Assembly (NCBI GenBank): GCA_934096015.1 | Contig: CAKOLD010000026.1 | Coordinates: forward strand, 1-12,042 | Origin: an uncultured Bacilli bacterium | GTDB lineage: Bacteria > Bacillota_I > Bacilli_A > RF39 > UBA660 | DNA: 12,042 nucleotides | Direction of reading: 5' to 3' | Part shown: positions 7,052-12,042 of the stretch, one piece after another | Layout of the letters: each line of letters starts with the position of its first letter | Numbering within the stretch: position 1 is the stretch's first letter | The notes under the pieces: generated by a model | What the model was told of the DNA's origin: nothing | The model's input: the letters and a program-made list of their open reading frames with translations, nothing else | Database searches by the model: none | Translations under genes and position numbers: made by a program

Positions 7052-7468
7052 CTATTCTTCTTCACTGAATTCCCAGCCTTCGCCTTTGATATATTGCGCA
7101 TCTACCCCTTCTTTTACAACTCTCATGGGGATTTCCAATACAATATTCTCGCATATAACTGAAATAATATCAAGTACATTTTTATTATTTTTAAGAATTT
7201 CTGCAAAATTTCCTAAATTTTCTTCAATATCTGTATCAAATTCATAATTAACTTCTTCCAACGTTACCGAACAAGGTATTGTCATTACACCCTTTAAATT
7301 TCCAGTTAACTCTAATTCATCTAAAACATTAATAGACGCCAATCCATTAAAATGAATATTTGACGTTCTTATTATATCTGTATCTTTAAAATTTTCATCT
7401 GCAATAACAATATCACAATCTAAATTTTGCTTTCCAATTCTATTTAACAAATTTAAATCAAGCTTCAT
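7052..7468 (-). CDS. yceD: YceD/DUF177 family protein
   Basis: A 138-residue member of the YceD (DUF177) family, which is almost always encoded next to rpmF and is linked with large-subunit rRNA or ribosome assembly. The family core is visible as LTGNLKGVMTIPCSVTLEEV (53-72), in which a single Cys stands where zinc-type members may have more, and the acidic end WEFSEEE. Its ATG shares a base with the stop of yneF (TAATG). No good SD is visible, so translation probably depends on coupling to yneF. Confidence 0.92.
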   Translation of the reverse strand: MKLDLNLLNRIGKQNLDCDIVIADENFKDTDIIRTSNIHFNGLASINVLDELELTGNLKGVMTIPCSVTLEEVNYEFDTDIEENLGNFAEILKNNKNVLDIISVICENIVLEIPMRVVKEGVDAQYIKGEGWEFSEEE

Positions 7469-7677
7469 TACATCATTTTATTCATTTGTTGCATTACTTG
7501 TTTTACTTGTTTTTGACTTGGTTTTCTCCCCATTCCACTCATCATAGTTTCGATCATTTTTTCATTAATAGGAGGGTTCTTCTTCAAGTATTTTTTCATA
7601 AGATAACGACTTACAAAAAAACCTATTACAAGTCCTATAATCAAACCTACAGTAACAAGCATAATATCCTCTAGCAT
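7468..7677 (-). CDS. yneF: YneF/UPF0154 family small membrane protein
   Basis: A 69-residue protein with one N-terminal membrane segment (about 6-24, LVTVGLIIGLVIGFFVSRYL) and the conserved tail KKNPPINEKMIETMMSGMGR, then KQVKQVMQQMNKMM. This matches the UPF0154 family of Bacilli and Mollicutes, whose function is unknown. The ATG at 7677 has GAGGAGTGA eight bases upstream. In Bacillus the homolog follows sirA (yneE), the same order as here. It is coupled to yceD. Confidence 0.93.
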   Translation of the reverse strand: MLEDIMLVTVGLIIGLVIGFFVSRYLMKKYLKKNPPINEKMIETMMSGMGRKPSQKQVKQVMQQMNKMM

Positions 7678-7697
7678 ATAATCACTCCTCGCATTTA

Positions 7698-7726
7698 ATT
7701 ATACTAAAAAAAATCAAAATATACAA
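7698..7726 (-). promoter_or_regulatory. Promoter of yneF-yceD-rpmF
   Basis: The minus strand reads TTGTAT (7726-7721), 17 bases, TATAAT (7703-7698). The start is near 7691, and the SD sequence follows. The -35 lies 11 bases past the stop of the SirA-like gene, with no terminator between, so read-through from that gene is possible. Confidence 0.65.
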
Positions 7727-7736
7727 CCAACAAAAC

Positions 7737-8141
7737 TTAAACCAACCAATAATAGTCACTCATATCAAAATCACATATAAACAAATTATTTATTTTTCTT
7801 AATTCTTTAATAAATCTATTATTCTCCTTATTACTAATAAGTAACATATAATTATACTTAACTACTAATTCACTCTCTTCCTTTGTAAAATAATTTATAT
7901 ACTTATGTTTGTTTCTATACAAAGTATATCCATCCAATTTTTTTAAACTATCATATAACATTTTGTTAATTTGATATTTATTAAACGGCACATTTATATT
8001 TAAAAGTAAATTATATGCTAATACTAAATCCTCTTTATTTATATAATTAATACTGTTTATAGTTCTATATAAATTATATTCATCATGTCTAGTTAAATTT
8101 TTATACTCTTTTTTTATTTTAAACACATAAAGTGTTCTCAT
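7737..8141 (-). CDS. sirA: SirA-like protein (sporulation inhibitor of replication)
   Basis: A 134-residue soluble protein that I assign tentatively to the SirA family. In Bacillus, SirA binds domain I of DnaA and blocks new rounds of replication when cells enter sporulation. Support: the N-terminus LYVFKIKKEYKNLTRHDEYN resembles the start of Bacillus SirA (aromatic, YLIKEE, then an acidic/His turn); the end FICDFDMSDYYWLV matches its closing FLAFDFN-x-GWL pattern; the length is close (Bacillus about 148); the gene is followed by yneF as in Bacillus; and a perfect Spo0A-box heptamer precedes it. The ATG at 8141 is chosen for GGTG six bases upstream; an upstream in-frame TTG at 8153 lies before the SD. 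Overall identity appears low, so a structure-level comparison would be decisive. Confidence 0.6.
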   Translation of the reverse strand: MRTLYVFKIKKEYKNLTRHDEYNLYRTINSINYINKEDLVLAYNLLLNINVPFNKYQINKMLYDSLKKLDGYTLYRNKHKYINYFTKEESELVVKYNYMLLISNKENNRFIKELRKINNLFICDFDMSDYYWLV

Positions 8142-8157
8142 TTCTATCACCAAATAA

Positions 8158-8191
8158 ATTATAAATTCTCACATATATTTATTCTGTCGAA
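8158..8191 (-). promoter_or_regulatory. Spo0A-type promoter of the SirA-like gene
   Basis: A perfect 0A box, TGTCGAA on the plus strand (8185-8191), is seen 44 bases from the start codon. Read toward the gene, it gives TCGACA (8190-8185) as a -35-like element, followed by a 21-base spacer and TATAAT (8163-8158). A spacer of 21-22 bases with the box over the -35 is the known layout of the Bacillus spoIIG and spoIIE promoters, which Spo0A-P activates. The predicted start near 8151 leaves a leader of about 10 bases. Confidence 0.55.
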
Positions 8192-8212
8192 AAAAGAGGA
8201 AGAACTTTCCTC
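8190..8212 (-). terminator. Rho-independent terminator of the comEA-comEC operon
   Basis: Stem GAGGAA/TTCCTC (8196-8201 with 8207-8212), five-base loop, then six T residues on the minus strand (8195-8190). It lies about 100 bases after the comEC stop. The T-run ends inside the 0A box of the next gene. The 97 bases between it and comEC hold no ORF that I can support. Confidence 0.85.
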
Positions 8213-8223
8213 AATCTATATAA

Positions 8224-8237
8224 ACGTTATATAACGT
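8224..8237. repeat. 14-base perfect palindrome
   Basis: ACGTTATATAACGT is a perfect inverted repeat in the 3' untranslated stretch between comEC and its terminator. It resembles a dimer-binding operator, and on the minus strand it falls between TTGTAC (8241-8236) and TATAGA-like bases, a weak promoter pattern. Chance occurrence in AT-rich DNA cannot be excluded. Confidence 0.4.
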
Positions 8238-8309
8238 ACAATATATATTATGTTTACTTAAAAATAATAGTTACAAATTAAAAAATAAATTTATTATAAT
8301 AATCTATTT

Positions 8310-10352
8310 TTATGGACTACAAGTTCTAATCTTATAGCTACTTTTATTTAATTTAATCTCAATACTACCATCTAAATCAGTTCTATAAATTTTACTATTT
8401 TTTAAAACTTCTAAAACTTCTTCTTTAGGGTGACCATACCTATTATTTTTACCAACACTAATTAAACTATATTTAGGATTTATACTCTTTATAAACTCTT
8501 TACTACTACTTGTATTTGATCCATGATGACCAACCTTAAGAAAATCAATGTTACCAAGATTATATTTTTTTAAAATATCCCTTTCTCTTTCAACTCCTGC
8601 ATCTCCCATGAATAAAAATTTATAATCATTATAATTAAGATAAATAACAAAACTATTATTATTTTCATCATCATAAATGCCCGTATTAAGAAACTTAAGT
8701 TTATGATTATTCATATGTAATCCGTTAATACACGAATAATATTTTATCTTCTTCTCTTTTAATACATTTACTAATTCAGTTTCTAAATCATTAAACTTAC
8801 CACAATTAAATATTACCTTTTTTACATCTAAATGAGAAACAATATTAATTGCATCTCCCATATGATCATAATCCCCATGTGTGAGTATTAAATAATCTAA
8901 ATGATTAAAACCTATACTTTTTATAAATGTTATTATATTATCACTAACATAATATTTTTTAGAATTAAAACTTCTAACTCCTCCAGTATCCAAAAGAATT
9001 AATTTATTCCTATACTTAATCAAACTAGAATCTCCTTGACCAACATCCAAATAATAAACATAAAAATTTGTATCAATTACTGGAATAATTTTTAAAAATA
9101 TTATTATTAATATCAAATAATAAATTTTTACCTTTTTTATAAGTACAAAATATAAAATAATATAATAAATAATTATAAATAAGCTTGGTATCCGTGGAAT
9201 CACTATATTTATACTATATTGATTTAAATATAGACTTAAATTCTCTATTAATTTCAAAACCATTAAAAAAAGACTATCAAAAAATGGAAGAAAAAAAGTT
9301 AAAAATGCTAACGGAGTTACAACAAAAGTTACTAAAGGAACAAATACTATATTATAAACTATACTTAATAAATTAATACTGTAATTTGTATTTATTGTTA
9401 TTGGTAAACTTATTAAAAAAGCTATCACACTTATAAGAAAAGACTTCTTTAAATAAGATCCCTTTATTAATTTACTTGATAGAATAAGTCCATACGATAT
9501 GCTTATCGAATAAAGAAAACCAACATCATAAATTAATGTAGGTTTAAATAAGAGTAATATTATTACAGTTAAATATAGTACATCTTTAAGTGAATAATTA
9601 AAATTACGTGCTTTTTTTAAAGATAATAAAATATAAAATAAACCACTTCTTAACACGCTTGCACCATAGTTAGTTAAAAACATATAAAAGATTAAAAAAA
9701 CAACAATTATTAAAAATATAATATGTTTATTCAAATTTAACTTTTTTAAAAATAATATTATAATTGCAACCAATAAATTTATGTGAGTACCACTTATACA
9801 AAACAAATGAACAATTCCATTATTTTTATAAGTATCATAAATATCATCTTCTATATAATCTTTTTCTCCAACTATAAATGTTCTTAAATAACTACTTGAT
9901 TTATACCTATCAATTTTTGAATAAACTTTGTTCTTTATAGCATAAAAAAAGTTAGTATTTTTTTTAATTACTGATATTTTATCAATATTCATAATAAAAT
10001 TAATATTTTTATATTTTAAATATTTTTTATAATTAAAATTATTAAATATTGTGTTATTTTTTACCTCTTTAATTTTACCACTAATTCTAACTACATCCCC
10101 CAAATTAACTTTAATATCATCATTATAATAATTACACTTTATTTTTTGTTTACTAACAACTAAACTTAAAGTCTCATCTTTCATAGAATAAGACACCACA
10201 GTTCCCACAATTGTTTTTTCTTTTAAAATATTATTATTAACTTTATAATTGGATCTTATAAAGCTTATAATTATCGAAACAATTAATATAACTAAAAATA
10301 AATTACACTTTAATATATCCTTTAATTTTATTAAATAACTTCTCTCCAACAC
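8310..10352 (-). CDS. comEC: ComEC/Rec2 DNA uptake channel protein
   Basis: A 680-residue polytopic membrane protein that moves single-stranded DNA into the cell during natural transformation. Domains in order: an N-terminal membrane segment (about 13-33); an OB-fold extracellular region (about 44-130) with the NFNYKKYL motif; the competence membrane domain (about 175-425) with HLFCISGTHI (182-191) and many hydrophobic segments; and a C-terminal metallo-beta-lactamase domain (about 432-680) with LDVGQGDS (435-442), THGDYDHMGD (491-500), GDAG (583-586), GHHGSNTSS (608-616) and GHP (640-642). All metal-ligand motifs are present, so the presumed nuclease domain looks intact. Length is near typical. 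The start is GTG at 10352 with GAGG six bases upstream, giving a 50-base overlap with the ComEA gene before it; no other good start exists nearby. Confidence 0.95.
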   Translation of the reverse strand: MLERSYLIKLKDILKCNLFLVILIVSIIISFIRSNYKVNNNILKEKTIVGTVVSYSMKDETLSLVVSKQKIKCNYYNDDIKVNLGDVVRISGKIKEVKNNTIFNNFNYKKYLKYKNINFIMNIDKISVIKKNTNFFYAIKNKVYSKIDRYKSSSYLRTFIVGEKDYIEDDIYDTYKNNGIVHLFCISGTHINLLVAIIILFLKKLNLNKHIIFLIIVVFLIFYMFLTNYGASVLRSGLFYILLSLKKARNFNYSLKDVLYLTVIILLLFKPTLIYDVGFLYSISISYGLILSSKLIKGSYLKKSFLISVIAFLISLPITINTNYSINLLSIVYNIVFVPLVTFVVTPLAFLTFFLPFFDSLFLMVLKLIENLSLYLNQYSINIVIPRIPSLFIIIYYIILYFVLIKKVKIYYLILIIIFLKIIPVIDTNFYVYYLDVGQGDSSLIKYRNKLILLDTGGVRSFNSKKYYVSDNIITFIKSIGFNHLDYLILTHGDYDHMGDAINIVSHLDVKKVIFNCGKFNDLETELVNVLKEKKIKYYSCINGLHMNNHKLKFLNTGIYDDENNNSFVIYLNYNDYKFLFMGDAGVERERDILKKYNLGNIDFLKVGHHGSNTSSSKEFIKSINPKYSLISVGKNNRYGHPKEEVLEVLKNSKIYRTDLDGSIEIKLNKSSYKIRTCSP

Positions 10353-10893
10353 CTTTAACCTCTAAAATATCCTCAATTTTCAAAAATAAATGTTCACTTC
10401 TATAATTAATAATATTTTCTGCAAGAACACCACCAATTCCCGGAATATTCATTAACTCTTCCAAAGTTGCTGTATTTATATTTACAAGAATAAAAGGTGT
10501 CGTAAAAGTGGTTGTTTCTGTAGTTTTTTCTACCTTTGTTGTCTCAGAAAAATTAATTTTTGTAGTATTTCTGGCATTAGAAGTTGTTGTAGTATCATTT
10601 TTACACTGATTATTACAATTACATACTGGACAAACATAAGTAAAACTTTCAATTTCACTGGTACTAAAAATATAAATAACCATCTCATCTTTAACCTTTT
10701 TGCTTAAATTTATATTCTTTGTATAACTTCCTTTTTTTAACCCACCTGCCTTTAAAATGATATCATTTATAACATCACCATTATCAATTAGATAAACTCC
10801 AGGATTTTTTACATTCCCTTTTATTTCACAATAATTTAAATTTACATTTCTAATATTGTTAAAAAATAAGTATCCAACTATCATATTTATCAT
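10303..10893 (-). CDS. comEA: ComEA-like DNA-binding protein, second tandem copy
   Basis: A 196-residue protein built like ComEA: an SLBB domain (about 21-76, NVKNPGVYLI and AGGLKKGSY), a linker, then paired helix-hairpin-helix DNA-binding motifs (about 136-196, VNINTATLEELMNIPGIGG and VKGVGEKLFNKI). ComEA binds double-stranded DNA outside the membrane and hands it to ComEC. Odd features: the N-terminal hydrophobic stretch is very short (about 4-12), so anchoring is doubtful, and the linker has CPVCNCNNQC (88-97) followed by a Thr-rich segment. The ATG at 10893 overlaps the stop of the first copy by four bases (ATGA), and another ATG lies nine bases on. There is no strong SD, so translation is probably coupled. 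Confidence 0.88.
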   Translation of the reverse strand: MINMIVGYLFFNNIRNVNLNYCEIKGNVKNPGVYLIDNGDVINDIILKAGGLKKGSYTKNINLSKKVKDEMVIYIFSTSEIESFTYVCPVCNCNNQCKNDTTTTSNARNTTKINFSETTKVEKTTETTTFTTPFILVNINTATLEELMNIPGIGGVLAENIINYRSEHLFLKIEDILEVKGVGEKLFNKIKGYIKV

Positions 10894-11501
10894 ACAGTTA
10901 TCTTATCTTTAATTTTATTAAATAAAGAATCTCCAATTCCATTTACTGATTTTATATCCTCAATACTTTTAAATGAACCGTTACTTTCTCTATATTCTAT
11001 AATAGCCTTAGCTTTACTTTCGCCTATTCCGGAAAGCATTAAAAGTTCCTCTAAAGTCGCTGTATTTATATTTACTTTATCTTGATTTTCCTCTTTTAAA
11101 ATACAATTATCTATCTCTATTGTTTCACAATTACAGCTCGTATCACAATTAATCTTTGTACTACCTTTTTCTATTTCTTTAGCGGTATAAACATAAACAA
11201 CCATTTCTTTTTTTAATCGTTGACTTAAATTAATATTATTAGTAGAAGCACTTTTTTTAAGACCACCTGCTCTACTAATAGCATCTATTACCCTCTCCCC
11301 ATCACTTACAAGATAAACTCCAGGATCTTTAACTGCACCTTTTACATCCACATAAAACTTATTTTCAACAATAGCTTTTTTCGTTGTTACCTTTTCATAA
11401 ACAGTAACGTCATCATAATCATCTTTTCCTAAATAATAATATCCTCCTAATATAATAGCAATTAGTAAAAAAATACTTCCTATCATCATTTTTTTCTTCA
11501 T
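10890..11501 (-). CDS. comEA: ComEA-like DNA-binding protein, first tandem copy
   Basis: A 203-residue protein with a clear membrane anchor (5-24, after MKKK), an SLBB domain (about 49-107, DVKGAVKDPGVYLV and RAGGLKKSAS), and two helix-hairpin-helix motifs (about 143-203, VNINTATLEELLMLSGIGE and VNGIGDSLFNKI). The role is capture of extracellular DNA for uptake through ComEC. The linker holds C119, C123, C125 and C133. It is the more canonical of the two copies and opens the operon, behind a strong AGGAGG. The stop is TGA followed directly by TAA. No convincing promoter was seen in the roughly 95 bases shared with the divergent small gene. Confidence 0.92.
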   Translation of the reverse strand: MKKKMMIGSIFLLIAIILGGYYYLGKDDYDDVTVYEKVTTKKAIVENKFYVDVKGAVKDPGVYLVSDGERVIDAISRAGGLKKSASTNNINLSQRLKKEMVVYVYTAKEIEKGSTKINCDTSCNCETIEIDNCILKEENQDKVNINTATLEELLMLSGIGESKAKAIIEYRESNGSFKSIEDIKSVNGIGDSLFNKIKDKITV

Positions 11502-11596
11502 AAATTTTTCCTCCTAATTTAATTAATAAAAATCTTTAGGCTATTTCCTTTTTTTTATTTAATTATTTAGAATAAAATACTTAGAAAGGAGTTATT

Positions 11597-11785
11597 ATGT
11601 ATAACTATCAAAACGAAGATAGACAATTTATTTTTCCCTTCTTACTAGGAGGATTAACTGGTGGAGCACTTGTCGGAGTTACTAGACCGCGCCCAGTTTA
11701 TGTAAATCCACCAATGCAACAACCATATTATCCAAGACCTGGATATAATTATAATTTTCATGGAAATTATTTCTACCCATACTAA
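11597..11785 (+). CDS. Small Gly-then-Tyr/Pro-rich protein
   Basis: A 62-residue protein with a hydrophobic, Gly-rich segment (about 11-28, FIFPFLLGGLTGGALVGV) and a tail rich in Tyr, Pro and Asn with almost no charged residues (29-62). This composition recalls small Gly/Tyr-rich spore-coat or surface proteins of Firmicutes, but I cannot name a family. The start has AAAGGAG five bases before the ATG, and the gene is followed by a good terminator, so it is probably a real single-gene unit. A TAAAAT at 11573-11578 may be its -10, but no good -35 is visible. Confidence 0.7.
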   Translation: MYNYQNEDRQFIFPFLLGGLTGGALVGVTRPRPVYVNPPMQQPYYPRPGYNYNFHGNYFYPY

Positions 11786-11814
11786 AAAAGTCCCTTAATG
11801 TGAAGTGATAAAAT

Positions 11815-11855
11815 AAATGTAGACAGTCTAAAAAAGACACAGTCTACATTTTTTT
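11815..11855 (+). terminator. Rho-independent terminator after the small Tyr/Pro-rich gene
   Basis: Arms AAATGTAGAC (11815-11824) and GTCTACATTT (11842-11851) pair perfectly. An inner GTCT/AGAC stem and an A-rich loop follow, then seven T residues (11849-11855). It could also act weakly in the other direction. Because a transposase fragment lies just downstream, the repeat might be a remnant of an insertion-sequence end. Confidence 0.8.
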
Positions 11856-11899
11856 GTTATCATAAATAAAAAATGAGAATTTTTTATGAGTAAGAATAA

Positions 11900-12042
11900 T
11901 ATGAAGTTATTAGAAGAAAAACTAGAAATAGAATTGATGAAAAACATGAAAAATTTAATAACCTCGTATGGAATGGATGGAAATATTTAAGTAGACCATA
12001 TGAAGTAATTGTATCCGATATGACTGCTTTTAAAGTTAAAGG
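11900..12042 (+). pseudogene. 5'-truncated IS3-type transposase fragment (runs off the window)
   Basis: In the frame starting at 11900, an open stretch of 47 codons reaches the window edge. It contains YEVIRRKTRNRIDEKHEKFNN and then RPYEVIVSDMTAFKVK, which matches the start of the rve (DDE integrase) core of IS3-family OrfB; the Asp in VSDMTAF is the first catalytic Asp. Two in-frame stops (11891 and 11897) precede it. The roughly 100-residue N-terminal part of OrfB and the whole of OrfA are absent upstream, where a small gene and its terminator lie. It is therefore a remnant at its 5' side; whether the 3' part is intact cannot be seen. Confidence 0.7.

Noticed and set aside
9185..9376. Plus-strand ORF of 63 codons inside comEC
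   Set aside because: It is antisense to conserved ComEC membrane segments, with no SD or recognisable domain.
11886..11990. Short plus-strand ORF starting MSKNNMKLLEEK
   Set aside because: It overlaps the transposase fragment in another frame, is Lys/Glu/Asn-rich by composition alone, and has no SD sequence.
1..12042. Mycoplasma-type code with TGA read as Trp, considered because of AT richness
   Set aside because: All conserved Trp positions checked are TGG and the reading frames are full length when TGA is a stop.

Overview
The window comes from a strongly AT-rich, Gram-positive-type bacterium of the Bacilli, most likely an uncultured or host-associated lineage near Erysipelotrichia or the RF39/RFN20-type Bacilli. 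The evidence is ArgRS, LCP cell-wall ligase, YneF, YceD-L32, ComEA/ComEC and a SirA-like protein, with SD-led genes packed tightly and often overlapping. Tryptophan is TGG throughout and reading frames are full length, so the standard bacterial code is used and not the Mycoplasma code. A SirA-like gene behind a perfect Spo0A-box heptamer hints at a spore-forming ancestry or lifestyle. This placement is inference; no taxonomic search was possible.

Layout from left to right. Positions 1-59 hold a C12 homopolymer next to a heptamer (14-20) that can act as a -35 element in both directions. A short DUF192 protein follows (60-374, +). Almost everything else is on the minus strand. The minus-strand units, each read from high to low coordinate, are: (a) a cell-envelope operon (unknown protein 4905-4561, membrane-anchored Ig-like protein 4561-3662, LCP-family ligase 3678-2221), followed by argS (2113-371) with its own promoter-like element; (b) a pair of related polytopic membrane proteins with C-terminal zinc ribbons (6752-6174 and 6181-4976), ended by a perfect terminator; (c) yneF-yceD-rpmF (7677-6828), ended by a strong terminator, preceded by the SirA-like gene (8141-7737); (d) a DNA-uptake operon of two tandem ComEA paralogs and ComEC (11501-8310), ended by a terminator that abuts the sirA control region. 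On the plus strand at the right end lie a small Tyr/Pro-rich protein (11597-11785), its terminator, and a 5'-truncated IS3-type transposase fragment running off the window.

How the genes work together. ComEA binds incoming DNA outside the membrane and ComEC forms the uptake channel. The LCP protein probably attaches anionic polymers to peptidoglycan, with the Ig-like protein as an accessory. YceD and L32 serve the large ribosomal subunit. SirA in Bacillus stops DnaA-driven replication when cells commit to sporulation. None of the ordinary genes looks foreign; the only mobile-element trace is the transposase fragment at the right edge.

The most interesting signals are regulatory: a possible phase-variable divergent promoter at the left edge, and a spoIIG-like Spo0A-type promoter in front of the SirA-like gene. 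Next in interest are the tandem ComEA paralogs with cysteine clusters in their linkers, and the unassigned zinc-ribbon membrane protein pair beside L32.
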